Positions 15,705 to 30,128 of a stretch of DNA of 64,000 bases are shown piece after piece. Position 1 is the first letter of the stretch, and the number at the start of each line of letters is the position of its first letter. Location: the NCBI RefSeq assembly GCF_050947335.1, contig NW_027473739.1, positions 1 to 64,000 of the forward strand. The letters run 5' to 3'. This DNA comes from Megachile rotundata (taxonomy: Eukaryota > Arthropoda > Insecta > Hymenoptera > Megachilidae). The position numbers and the translations under genes were made by a program. The notes beneath the pieces were generated by a model. That model saw only the letters and a list, made by a program, of their open reading frames with translations. It made no database searches and was not told where the DNA came from.

Positions 15705-16724
15705 AATAAGAGTAATGTGTATAGTAATTTTCGTTCTATCGATCATATAAGCATAAGATGGCAAATAATATGAGTTAGATTGATAATAATAAGAGTAATA
15801 AGTATAGTAATTGTCGTTCTATCGATCATATAAGCATAATATGGCTAACAATGTGAGTTAGATTGATAATAATAAGACTAATAAGTATAGTAATTGTAGT
15901 TCTATCGATCGTATAAGCATAATATGGCTAATAATATGATTTCGATTGATAATAGTAAGAGTAATAAGTATAGTAATTGTAGTTCTATCGACCATATAAG
16001 CATAATATGGCTAATAATATGAGTTAGATTGATAATAATAAGAGTAATGAGTATAGTAATTGTAGTTCTATCGATCCTATAAGCATAATGTGGCTAATAA
16101 TATGAGTTAGATTGATAATAATAAGAGCAATAAGTATAGTAATTGCCGTTCTATCGATCATATAAGCATTATATGGCTAATAATATGAGTTACATTGATA
16201 ATAATAAGAGTAATAAGTATAGTAATTATCGTTCTACCGATCATATAAGCATAATATGGCTAATAATGTGAGTTAGATTGATAATAATAAGATTAAGGAG
16301 TATAGTAATTGTCGTTCTCTCGATCATATAAGCATAATGTGGCTAATAATATGAGTTAGATTGATAATAATAAGAGTAAAAAGTATAGTAATTGTCGTTC
16401 TATCGATCATATAAGCATAATATGGCTAATAATATGAGTTAGATTGATAATAATAAGAGTAATAAGTATAGTAATTATAGTTCTATCGATCATATAAGCA
16501 TAATATGGCTAATAATATGAGATAGATTGATAATAATAAGAGTATTAAGAATAGTAATTATCGTTCCACCGATCATACAAGCATAATGTGGCTAATAATA
16601 TGAGTTAGATTGATAATAATAAGTGTAATAAGTATAGTAATTATCGTTCTACCGATCATATAAGCATAATATGGCTAATAATATGAGTTAGATTGATAAT
16701 AATAAGAGTAAAAAGTATAGTAGT

Positions 16725-17764
16725 TGTCGTTCTATCGATCATATAAGCATAATATGGCTAATAATATGAGTTAGATTGATAATAGTGAGTGTAATAAGTA
16801 TAGTAATTGTAGTTCTATTGCTCATATAAGCATAATATGATTAATAATATGAGTTAGATTGATAATAATAAGAGTAATATGTATAGTAATTATCGTTCTC
16901 CCGATCATACAAGCATAATATGGCTAATAATATGAGTTAGATTGATAATAATAAGAGTAATGAGTATAGTAGTTGTAGTTCTATCGATCATGTCTGCATA
17001 ATATGGTTAATAATATGAGCTAGATTGATAATAATAAGAGTAATAAGTATAGTAATTGTAGTTCTATCGATCATATAAGCATAATATGGCTAATAATATG
17101 AGTTAGATTGATAATAATAAGAGTATTAAGTATAGTAATTATCGTTCCACCGATCATACAAGCATAATGTGGCTAATAATATGAGTTAGATTGATAATAA
17201 TAAGACTAATAAGTATAGTAATTGTCGTTCTATCGATCATATAAGCATAATATGGCTAATAATATGAGTTAGATTCATAATAGTGAGTGTAATAAGTATA
17301 GTAATTGTAGTTCTATTGCTCATATAAGCATAATATGATTAATAATATGAGTTAGATTGATAATAATAAGAGCAATAAGTATAGTAATTATCGTTCTCCC
17401 GATCATACAAGCATAATATGGCTAATAATATGAGTTAGATTGATAATAATAAGAGCAGTAAGTATAGTAATTGCCGTTCTATCGATCACATAAGCATAAT
17501 ATGGCTAATAATATCAGTTAGATTGATAATAATAAGAGTAGTGAGCATAGTAATTGTCGTTCTATCGATCATATAATCATAGTATGGCTAACAATATGAG
17601 TTAGATTGATAATAATAAGAGTATTAAGTATAGTAATTATCGTTCCACCGATCATACAAGCATAATGTGGCTAATAATATGAGTTAGATTGATAATAATA
17701 AGTGTAATAAGTATAGTAATTCTCGTTCTACCGATCATATAAGCATAATATGGCTAATAATATG
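16725..17764. repeat. Block D copy 1
   Basis: This block of about 12.5 monomers is marked by AATATGTATAG at 16876, GAGCAGTAAG at 17453 and an ATATCAGTTAG monomer. It recurs at 19630-20669 (offset 2,905 bp, 35 monomers) and again with AATATG at 22769. Beyond 17764 this copy continues to match the third copy (TAACACTAAT near 17867 and near 23760) but not the second. The three copies therefore have different extents. Confidence 0.85.
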
Positions 17765-19629
17765 AGTTAGATTGATAATAATAAGAGTAAAAAGTATAGT
17801 AATTGTCGTTCTATCGATCATATAAGCATAATATGGCTAACAATGTGAGTTAGATTGATAATAATAACACTAATAAGTATAGTAATTGTAGTTCTATCGA
17901 TCATATAAGCATAATATGGCTAATAATATGATTTCGATTGATAATAGTAAGAGTAATAAGTATAGTAATTGTAGTTCTATCGATCATATAAGCATAATAT
18001 GGCTAATAATATGAGTTAGATTGATAATAATAAGAGTAATGAGTATAGTAATTGTAGTTCTATCGATCCTATAAGCATAATGTGGCTAATAATATGAGTT
18101 AGATTGATAATAATAAGAGCAATAAGTATAGTAATTGCCGTTCTATCGATCATATAAGCATTATATGGCTAATAATATGAGTTACATTGATAATAATAAG
18201 AGTAATAAGTATAGTAATTATCGTTCTACCGATCATATAAGCATAATATGGCTAATAATGTGAGTTAGATTGATAATAATAAGATTAAGGAGTATAGTAA
18301 TTGTCGTTCTCTCGATCATATAAGCATAATGTGGCTAATAATATGAGTTAGATTGATAATAATAAGAGTAAAAAGTATAGTAATTGTCGTTCTATCGATC
18401 ATATAAGCCTAATATGGCTAATAATATGAGTTAGATTGATAATAATAAGAGTAATAAGTATAGTAATTGTAGTTCTATCGATCATATAAGCATAATATGG
18501 CTAATAATATGAGGTAGATTGATAATAATAAGAGTATTAAGAATAGTAATTATCGTTCCACCGATCATACAAGCATAATGTGGCTAATAATATGAGTTAG
18601 ATTGATAATAATAAGTGTAATAAGTATAGTAATTATCGTTCTACCGATCATATAAGCATAATATGGCTAATAATATGAGTTAGATTGATAATAATAAGAG
18701 TAAAAAGTATAGTAATTGTCGTTCTATCGATCATATAAGCATAATATGGCTAATAATATGAGTTAGAATGATAATAGCGAGTGTAGTAAGTATAGTAATT
18801 TTAGTTCTATTGCTCATATAAGTATAATATGATTAATAATATGAGTTAGATTGATAATAATAAGAGTAATAAGTATAGTAATTATCGTTCTACCGATCAT
18901 ATAAGTATAATATGGCTAATAATATGAGTTAGATTGATAATAGTGAGTGTAATAAGTATAGTAATTGTCGTTCTGTCGATCATATAAGCATAGTATGGCT
19001 AATAATATGAGTTAGATTGATAATAGTGAGTGCAATAAGTATAGTAATTGTCGTTCTGTCGATCATATAAGCATAGTATGGCTAATAATATGAGTTCGAC
19101 TGATAATAATAAGAGTAATAAGTATAGTAATTGTCGTTTTATCGATCATATAAGCATAATATGGCTAACAATGTGAGTTAGATAGATAATAATAAGACTA
19201 ATAAGTATAGTAATTGTAGTTCTATCGATCATATAAGCATAATATGGCTAATAATATGAGTTCGATTGATAATAATAAGAGTAATAAGTATAGTAATTGT
19301 AGTTCTATCGATCATATAAGCATAATATGGCTAATAATATGAGTTAGATTGATAATAATAAGAGTAAAAAGTATAGTAATTGTCGTTCTATCGATCATAT
19401 AAGCATAATATGGATAATAATATGAGTCAGATTGATAATAATAAGAGTAATAAGTATAGTAATTGTCGTTCTATCGACCATATCTGCATAATATGGTTAA
19501 TAATATGAGTTAGATTGATAATAATAAGAGTAATAAGTATAGTAATTATCGTTCTACCGATCATATAAGCATAATATGGCTAATAATATGAGTTAGATTG
19601 ATAATAATAAGACTAAGGAGTATAGTAAT

Positions 19630-20669
19630 TGTCGTTCTATCGATCATATAAGCATAATATGGCTAATAATATGAGTTAGATTGATAATAGTGAGTGTAAT
19701 AAGTATAGTAATTGTAGTTCTATTGCTCATATAAGCATAATATGATTAATAATATGAGTTAGATTGATAATAATAAGAGTAATATGTATAGTAATTATCG
19801 TTCTCCCGATCATACAAGCATAATATGGCTAATAATATGAGTTAGATTGATAATAATAAGAGTAATGAGTATAGTAGTTGTAGTTCTATCGATCATGTCT
19901 GCATAATATGGTTAATAATATGAGCTAGATTGATAATAATAAGAGTAATAAGTATAGTAATTGTAGTTCTATCGATCATATAAGCATAATATGGCTAATA
20001 ATATGAGTTAGATTGATAATAATAAGAGTATTAAGTATAGTAATTATCGTTCCACCGATCACACAAGCATAATGTGGCTAATAATATGAGTTAGATTGAT
20101 AATAATAAGACTAATAAGTATAGTAATTGTCGTTCTATCGATCATATAAGCATAATATGGCTAATAATATGAGTTAGATTCATAATAGTGAGTGTAATAA
20201 GTATAGTAATTGTAGTTCTATTGCTCATATAAGCATAATATGATTAATAATATGAGTTAGATTGATAATAATAAGAGCAATAAGTATAGTAATTATCGTT
20301 CTCCCGATCATACAAGCATAATATGGCTAATAATATGAGTTAGATTGATAATAATAAGAGCAGTAAGTATAGTAATTGCCGTTCTATCGATCACATAAGC
20401 ATAATATGGCTAATAATATCAGTTAGATTGATAATAATAAGAGTAGTGAGCATAGTAATTGTCGTTCTATCGATCATATAATCATAGTATGGCTAACAAT
20501 ATGAGTTAGATTGATAATAATAAGAGTATTAAGTATAGTAATTATCGTTCCACCGATCATACAAGCATAATGTGGCTAATAATATGAGTTAGATTGATAA
20601 TAATAAGTGTAATAAGTATAGTAATTCTCGTTCTACCGATCATATAAGCATAATATGGCTAATAATATG
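19630..20669. repeat. Block D copy 2
   Basis: This is the second copy of the block at 16725-17764, with AATATG at 19781 and GAGCAGTAAG at 20358. At 20670 it switches to an ATGATTTCGATTG monomer, where the other copies carry ATGAGTTAGATTG. That switch is a junction between differently ordered monomer strings. Confidence 0.85.
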
Positions 20670-22734
20670 ATTTCGATTGATAATAGTAAGAGTAATAAGT
20701 ATAGTAATTATAGTTCTATCGATCATATAAGCATAATATGGCTAATAATATGAGTTAGATTGATAATAATAAGAGTAATGAGTATAGTAATTGTAGTTCT
20801 ATCGATCCTATAAGCATAATGTGGCTAATAATATGAGTTAGATTGATACTAATAAGAGCAATAAGTATAGTAATTGCCGTTCTATCGATCATATAAGCAT
20901 AATATGGCTAATAATATGAGTTAGATTGATAATAATAAGAGTAATAAGTATAGTAATTATCGTTCTACCGATCATATAAGCATAATATGGCTAATAAAGT
21001 GAGTTAGATTGATAATAATAAGATTAAGGAGTATAGTAATTGTCGTTCTCTCGATCATATAAGCATAATGTGGCTAATAATATGAGTTAGATTGATAATA
21101 ATAAGAGTAAAAAGTATAGTAATTGTCGTTCTATCGATCATATAAGCATAATATGGCTAATAATATGAGTTAGATTGATAATAATAAGAGTAATAAGTAT
21201 AGTAATTATCGTTCTACCGATCATATAAGCATAATATGGCTAATAATATGAGTTAGATTGATAATAATAAGAGTAAAAAGTATAGTAATTGTCGTTCTAT
21301 CGATCATATAAGCATAATATGGCTAATAATATGAGTTAGAATGATAATAGCGAGTGTAGTAAGTATAGTAATTTTAGTTCTATTGCTCATATAAGTATAA
21401 TATGATTAATAATATGAGTTAGATTGATAATAATAAGAGTAATAAGTATAGTAATTATCGTTCTACCGATCATATAACCATAATATGGCTAATAATATGA
21501 GTTAGATTGATAATAGTGAGTGTAATAAGTATAGTAATTGTCGTTCTGTCGATCATATAAGCATAGTATGGCTAATAATATGAGTTAGATTGATAATAGT
21601 GAGTGCAATAAGTATAGTAATTGTCGTTCTGTCGATGATATAAGCATAGTATGGCTAATAATATGAGTTCGATTGATAATAATAAGAGTAATAAGAATAG
21701 TAATTGTAGTTCTATCGATCATATAAGCATAATATGGCTAATAATATGAGTTAGATTGATAATAATAAGAGTAATGAGTATAGTAATTTTCGTTCTATCG
21801 ATCATATAAGCATAAGATGGCAAATAATATGAGTTAGATTGATAATAATAAGAGTAATAAGTATAGTAATTGTCGTTCTATCGATCATATAAGCATAATA
21901 TGGCTAACAATGTGAGTTAGATTGATAATAATAAGACTAATAAGTATAGTAATTGTAGTTCTATCGATCATATAAGCATAAGATGGCAAAAAATATGAGT
22001 TAGATTGATAATAATAAGAGTAATAAGTATAGTAATTGTCGTTCTATCGATCATATAAGCATAATATGGCTAATAATATGAGTTAGATTGATAATAATAA
22101 GACTAATAAGTATAGTAATTGTCGTTCTATCGATCATATAAGCATAATATGGCTAATAATATGAGTTAGATTCATAATAGTGAGTGTAATAAGTATAGTA
22201 ATTGTAGTTCTATTGCTCATATAAGCATAATATGATTAATAATATGAGTTAGATTGATAATAATAAGAGCAAAAGGTATAGTAATTATCGTTCTCCCGAT
22301 CATACAAGCATAATATGGCTAATAATATGAGTTAGATTGATAATAATAAGAGCAGTAAGTATAGTAATTGCCGTTCTATCGATCTCATAAGCATAATATG
22401 GCTAATAATATCAGTTAGATTGATAATAATAAGAGTAATAAGTATAGTAATTGTCGTTTTATCGATCATATAAGCATAATATGGCTAACAATGTGAGTTA
22501 GATAGATAATAATAAGACTAATAAGTATAGTAATTGTAGTTCTATCGATCATATAAGCATAATATGGCTAATAATATGAGTTCGATTGATAATAATAAGA
22601 GTAATAAGTATAGTAATTGTAGTTCTATCGATCATATAAGCATAATATGGCTAATAATATGAGTTAGATTGATAATAGTGAGTGTAATAAGTATAGTAAT
22701 TGTAGTTCTATTGCTCATATAAGCATAATATGAT

Positions 22735-24347
22735 TAATAATATGAGTTAGATTGATAATAATAAGAGTAATATGTATAGTAATTATCGTTCTCCCGATCA
22801 TACAAGCATAATATGGCTAATAATATGAGTTAGATTGATAATAATAAGAGTAATGAGTATAGTAGTTGTAGTTCTATCGATCATGTCTGCATAATATGGT
22901 TAATAATATGAGCTAGATTGATAATAATAAGAGTAATAAGTATAGTAATTGTAGTTCTATCGATCATATAAGCATAATATGGCTAATAATATGAGTTAGA
23001 TTGATAATAATAAGAGTATTAAGTATAGTAATTATCGTTCCACCGATCATACAAGCATAATGTGGCTAATAATATGAGTTAGATTGATAATAATAAGACT
23101 AATAAGTATAGTAATTGTCGTTCTATCGATCATATAAGCATAATATGGCTAATAATATGAGTTAGATTCATAATAGTGAGTGTAATAAGTATAGTAATTG
23201 TAGTTCTATTGCTCATATAAGCATAATATGATTAATAATATGAGTTAGATTGATAATAATAAGAGCAATAAGTATAGTAATTATCGTTCTCCCGATCATA
23301 CAAGCATAATATGGCTAATAATATGAGTTAGATTGATAATAATAAGAGCAGTAAGTATAGTAATTGCCGTTCTATCGATCACATAAGCATAATATGGCTA
23401 ATAATATCAGTTAGATTGATAATAATAAGAGTAGTGAGCATAGTAATTGTCGTTCTATCGATCATATAATCATAGTATGGCTAACAATATGAGTTAGATT
23501 GATAATAATAAGAGTATTAAGTATAGTAATTATCGTTCCACCGATCATACAAGCATAATGTGGCTAATAATATGAGTTAGATTGATAATAATAAGTGTAA
23601 TAAGTATAGTAATTCTCGTTCTACCGATCATATAAGCATAATATGGCTAATAATATGAGTTAGATTGATAATAATAAGAGTAAAAAGTATAGTAATTGTC
23701 GTTCTATCGATCATATAAGCATAATATGGCTAACAATGTGAGTTAGATTGATAATAATAACACTAATAAGTATAGTAATTGTAGTTCTATCGATCATATA
23801 AGCATAATATGGCTAATAATATGATTTCGATTGATAATAGCAAGAGTAATAAGTATAGTAATTGTAGTTCTATCGATCATATAAGCATAATATGGCTAAT
23901 AATATGAGTTAGATTGATAATAATTAGAGTAATGAGTATAGTAATTGTAGTTCTATCGATCCTATAAGCATAATGTGGCTAATAATATGAGTTAGATTGA
24001 TAATAATAAGAGCAATAAGTATAGTAATTGCCGTTCTATCGATCATATAAGCATAATATGGCTAATAATATGAGTTAGATTGATAATAATAAGAGTAATA
24101 AGTATAGTAATTATCGTTCTACCGATCATATAAGCATAATATGGCTAATAATGTGAGTTAGATTGATAATAATAAGATTAAGGAGTATAGTAATTGTCGT
24201 TCTCTCGATCATATAAGCATAATGTGGCTAATAATATGAGTTAGATTGATAATAATAAGAGTAAAAAGTATAGTAATTGTCGTTCTATCGATCATATAAG
24301 CATAATATGGCTAATAATATGAGTTAGATTGATAATAATAAGAGTAA
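22735..24347. repeat. Block E copy 1 (21-monomer tandem duplication)
   Basis: These 1,613 bp recur 1,743 bp (21 x 83) downstream at 24478-26090, with only about 130 bp between the copies. It is thus close to a direct tandem duplication of a 21-monomer unit. Markers are AATATGTATAG (22769, partner 24512) and the ATGATTTCGATTGATAATAG monomer (23825, partner 25568), followed in both by a private CAAGAG. The first part of the block is also the third copy of block D. Confidence 0.88.
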
Positions 24348-24477
24348 TAAGTATAGTAATTATCGTTCTACCGATCATATAAGCATAATATGGCTAATAA
24401 TATGAGTTAGATTGATAATAATAAGAGTAAAAAGTATAGTAATTGTCGTTCTATCGATCATATAAGCATAATATGGC

Positions 24478-26090
24478 TAATAATATGAGTTAGATTGATA
24501 ATAATAAGAGTAATATGTATAGTAATTATCGTTCTCCCGATCATACAAGCATAATATGGCTAATAATATGAGTTAGATTGATAATAATAAGAGTAATGAG
24601 TATAGTAGTTGTAGTTCTATCGATCATGTCTGCATAATATGGTTAATAATATGAGCTAGATTGATAATAATAAGAGTAATAAGTATAGTAATTGTAGTTC
24701 TATCGATCATATAAGCATAATATGGCTAATAATATGAGTTAGATTGATAATAATAAGAGTATTAAGTATAGTAATTATCGTTCCACCGATCATACAAGCA
24801 TAATGTGGCTAATAATATGAGTTAGATTGATAATAATAAGACTAATAAGCATAGTAATTGTCGTTCTATCGATCATATAAGCATAATATGGCTAATAATA
24901 TGAGTTAGATTCATAATAGTGAGTGTAATAAGTATAGTAATTGTAGTTCTATTGCTCATATAAGCATAATATGATTAATAATATGAGTTAGATTGATAAT
25001 AATAAGAGCAATAAGTATAGTAATTATCGTTCTCCCGATCATACAAGCATAATATGGCTAATAATATGAGTTAGATTGATAATAATAAGAGCAGTAAGTA
25101 TAGTAATTGCCGTTCTATCGATCACATAAGCATAATATGGCTAATAATATCAGTTAGATTGATAACAATAAGAGTAGTGAGCATAGTAATTGTCGTTCTA
25201 TCGATCATATAATCATAGTATGGCTAACAATATGAGTTAGATTGATAATAATAAGAGTATTAAGTATAGTAATTATCGTTCCACCGATCATACAAGCATA
25301 ATGTGGCTAATAATATGAGTTAGATTGATAATAATAAGTGTAATAAGTATAGTAATTCTCGTTCTACCGATCATATAAGCATAATATGGCTAATAATATG
25401 AGTTAGATTGATAATAATAAGAGTAAAAAGTATAGTAATTGTCGTTCTATCGATCATATAAGCATAATATGGCTAACAATGTGAGTTAGATTGATAATAA
25501 TAACACTAATAAGTATAGTAATTGTAGTTCTATCGCTCATATAAGCATAATATGGCTAATAATATGATTTCGATTGATAATAGCAAGAGTAATAAGTATA
25601 GTAATTGTAGTTCTATCGATCATATAAGCATAATATGGCTAATAATATGAGTTAGATTGATAATAATAAGAGTAATGAGTATAGTAATTGTAGTTCTATC
25701 GATCCTATAAGCATAATGTGGCTAATAATATGAGTTAGATTGATAATAATAAGAGCAATAAGTATAGTAATTGCCGTTCTATCGATCATATAAGCATAAT
25801 ATGGCTAATAATATGAGTTAGATTGATAATAATAAAAGTAATAAGTATAGTAATTATCGTTCTACCGATCATATAAGCATAATATGGCTAATAATGTGAG
25901 TTAGATTGATAATAATAAGATTAAGGAGTATAGTAATTGTCGTTCTCTCGATCATATAAGCATAATGTGGCTAATAATATGAGTTAGATTGATAATAATA
26001 AGAGTAAAAAGTATAGTAATTGTCGTTCTATCGATCATATAAGCATAATATGGCTAATAATATGAGTTAGATTGATAATAATAAGAGTAA
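24478..26090. repeat. Block E copy 2 (21-monomer tandem duplication)
   Basis: This is the second copy of 22735-24347. Scattered single changes are visible, for example AGCATAG near 24848, GATAACAATAAG near 25162, ATCGCTC near 25534 and AATAAAAG near 25833. They indicate some divergence since duplication. The match ends at 26091, where an AAAAAG monomer replaces AATAAG. Confidence 0.88.
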
Positions 26091-27225
26091 AAAGTATAGT
26101 AATTGTCGTTCTATCGATCATATAAGCATAATATGGCTAATAATATGAGTTAGAATGATAATAGCGAGTGTAGTAAGTATAGTAATTTTAGTTCTATTGC
26201 TCATATAAGTATAATATGATTAATAATATGAGTTAGATTGATAATAATAAGAGTAATAAGTATAGTAATTATCGTTCTACCGATCATATAAGCATAATAT
26301 GGCTAATAATATGAGTCAGATTGATAATAGTGAGTGTAATAAGTATAGTAATTGTCGTTCTGTCGATCATATAAGCATAGTATGGCTAATAATATGAGTT
26401 AGATTGATAATAATAAGAGTAATAAGAATAGTAATTATAGTTCTATCGATCATATAAGCATAATATGGCTAATAATATGAGTTAGATTGATAATAATAAG
26501 AGTAATGAGTATAGTAATTTTCGTTCTATCGATCATATAAGCATAAGATGGCAAATAATATGAGTTAGATTGATAATAATAAGAGTAATAAGTATAGTAA
26601 TTGTCGTTCTATCGATCATATAAGCATAATATGGCTAACAATGTGAGTTAGATTGATAATAATAAGACTAATAAGTATAGTAATTGTAGTTCTATCGATC
26701 ATATAAGCATAAGATGGCAAATAATATGAGTTAGATTGATAATAATAAGAGTAATAAGTATAGTAATTGTCGTTTTATCGATCATATAAGCATAATATGG
26801 CTAACAATGTGAGTTAGATAGATAATAATAAGACTAATAAGTATAGTAATTGTAGTTCTATCGATCATATAAGCATAATATGGCTAATAATATGAGTTCG
26901 ATTGATAATAATAAGAGTAATAAGTATAGTAATTGTAGTTCTATCGATCATATAAGCATAATATGGCTAATAATATGAGTTAGATTGATAATAATAAGAG
27001 TAAAAAGTATAGTAATTGTCGTTCCATCGATCATATAAGCATAATATGGATAATAATATGAGTCAGATCGATAATAATAAGAGTAATAAGTATAGTAATT
27101 GTCGTTCTATCGACCATATCTGCATAATATGGTTAATAATATGAGTTAGATTGATAATAGTGAGTGTAATAAGTATAGTAATTGTAGTTCCATTGCTCAT
27201 ATAAGCATAATATGATTAATAATAT

Positions 27226-27341
27226 GGGTTCGATAGTAATTGTAGTTCTATCGATCTTATAAGCATAATATGGCTAATAATATGGGTTCGATAGTAATTG
27301 TAGTTCTATCGATCTTATAAGCATAATATGGCTAATAATAT
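27226..27341. repeat. Two 58-bp short monomers
   Basis: Two monomers start GGGTTCGATAGTAATTG at 27226 and 27284 and are 58 bp long. Compared with a full monomer they lack the 25 bp between GAGTTAGA and TAGTAATTG, which is the GATAATAATAAGAG region. They follow a TTGCTCAT/ATGATTAAT monomer. Both also carry GATCTTATAAGC in place of GATCATATAAGC. Confidence 0.95.
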
Positions 27342-28604
27342 GAGTTAGATTGATAATAATAAGAGTAATAAGTATAGTAATTGTCGTTCTATTCATCACA
27401 TAAGCATAATATGGCTAATAATATGAGTTAGATTGATAATAATAAGAGTAATAAGTATAGTAATTGTCGTTCTATCGATCACATAAGCATAATATGGCTA
27501 ATAATATTAGTTAGATTGATAATAATAAGAGTAGTGAGTATAGTAATTGTCGTTCTATCGATCATATAAGCATAATATGGCTAACAATATGAGTTAGATT
27601 GATAATAATAAGAGTAATGAGTATAGTAATTGGCGTTCGGTCGATCATATCTGCATAATATGGTTAATAATATGAGTTAGATTGATAATAATAAGAGTAA
27701 AAAGTATAGTAATTGTCGTTCTATCGATCATATAATCATAATATGGCTAATAATATGAGTTAGATTGATAATAATAAGACTAAGGAGTATAGTCATTGTC
27801 GTTCTCCCGATCATACAAGCATAATATGGCTAATAATATGAGTTAGATTGATAATAATAAGAGCAGTAAGTATAGTAATTGCCGTTCTATCGATCACATA
27901 AGCATAATATGGCTAATAATATCAGTTAGATTGATAATAATAAGAGTAGTGAGCATAGTAATTGTCGTTCTATCGATCATATAATCATAGTATGGCTAAC
28001 AATATGAGTTAGATTGATAATAATAAGAGTATTAAGTATAGTAATTATCGTTCCACCGATCATACAAGCATAATGTGGCTAATAATATGAGTTAGATTGA
28101 TAATAATAAGTGTAATAAGTATAGTAATTATCGTTCTACCGATCATATAAGCATAATGTGGCTAATAATATGAGTTAGATTGATAATAATAAGAGTAAAA
28201 AGTATAGTAATTGTCGTTCTATCGATCATATAAGCATAATATGGCTAATAATATGAGTTAGATTGATAATAATAAGAGTAATAAGTATAGTAATTATCGT
28301 TCTACCGATCATATAAGCATAATATGGCTAATAATATGAGTTAGATTGATAATAATAAGAGTAAAAAGTATAGTAATTGTCGTTCTATCGATCATATAAG
28401 CATAATATGGCTAATAATATGAGTTAGATTGATAATAGTGAGTGTAATAAGTATAGTAATTGTCGTTCTGTCGATCATATAAGCATAGTATGGCTAATAA
28501 TATGAGTTAGATTGATAATAGTGAGTGCAATAAGTATAGTAATTGTCGTTCTGTCGATCATATAAGCATAGTATGGCTAATAATATGAGTTCGATTGATA
28601 ATAA

Positions 28605-30128
28605 TAAGAGTAATAAGTATAGTAATTGTAGTTCTATCGATCATATAAGCATAACATGGCTAATAATATGAATTAGATTGATAATAATAAGAGTAATGTG
28701 TATAGTAATTTTCGTTCTATCGATCATATAAGCATAAGATGGCAAATAATTTGAGTTAGATTGATAATAATAAGAGTAATAAGTATAGTAATTGTCGTTC
28801 TATCGATCATATAAGCATAATATGGCTAACAATGTGAGTTAGATTGATAATAATAAGAATAATAAGTATAGTAATTGTAGTTCTATCGATCATATAAGCA
28901 TAATATGGCTAATAATATGATTTCGATTGATAATAGTAAGAGTAATAAGTATAGTAATTGTAGTTCTATCGATCATATAAGCATAATATGGCTAATAATA
29001 TGAGTTAGATTGATAATAATAAGAGTAATGAGTATAGTAATTGTAGTTCTATCGATCCTATAAGCATAATGTGGCTAATAATATGAGTTAGATTGATAAT
29101 AATAAGAGCAATAAGTATAGTAATTGCCGTTCTATCGATCATATAAGCATAATATGGCTAATAATATGAGTTAGATTGATAATAATAAGAGTAATAAGTA
29201 TAGTAATTATCGTTCTACCGATCATATAAGCATAATATGGCTAATAATGTGAGTTAGATTGATAATAATAAGATTAAGGAGTATAGTAATTGTCGTTCTA
29301 TCGATCATATAAGCATAATATGGCTAATAATATGAGTTAGATTGATAATAATAAGAGTAATAAGTATAGTAATTATCGTTCTACCGATCATATAAGCATA
29401 ATATGGCTAATAATATGAGTTAGATTGATAATAATAAGAGTAAAAAGTATAGTAATTGTCGTTCTATCGATCATATAAGCATAATATGGCTAATAATATG
29501 AGTTAGAATGATAATAGCGAGTGTAGTAAGTATAGTAATTTTAGTTCTATTGCTCATATAAGTATAATACGATTAATAATATGAGTTAGATTGATAATAA
29601 TAAGAGTAATAAGTATAGTAATTATCGTTCTACCGATCATATAAGCATAATATGGCTAATAATATGAGTTAGATTGATAATAGTGAGTGCAATAAGTATA
29701 GTAATTGTCGTTCTGTCGATCATATAAGCATAGTATGGCTAATAATATGAGTTAGATTGATAATAATAAGAGTATTAAGAATAGTAATTATCGTTCCACC
29801 GATCATACGAGCATAATGTGGCTAATAATATGAGTTAGATTGATAATAATAAGTGTAATAAGTATAGTAATTATCGTTCTACCGATCATATAAGCATAAT
29901 ATGGCTAATAATATGAGTTAGATTGATAATAATAAGAGTAAAAAGTATAGTAATTGTCGTTCTATCGATCATATAAGCATAATATGGCTAATAATATGAG
30001 TTCGATTGATAATAATAAGAGTAATAAGTATAGTAATTGTAGTTCTATCGATCATATAAGCATAATATGGCTAATAATATGAGTTAGATTGATAATAATA
30101 AGAGTAAAAAGTATAGTAATTGTCGTTC
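28605..30128. repeat. Block F copy 1
   Basis: This run of about 18 monomers recurs at 33923-35446, offset 5,318 bp. That equals 65 monomers less the 77 bp lost in three short monomers and one 2-bp deletion lying between them. Markers are the AACATGG monomer followed by AATTAGATTG, GGCAAATAATTTGAG (28741, partner 34059) and ATGATTTCGATTG (tttcg at 28921, partner 34239). From 28880 onward the same sequence is also present a third time from 35526. Confidence 0.88.
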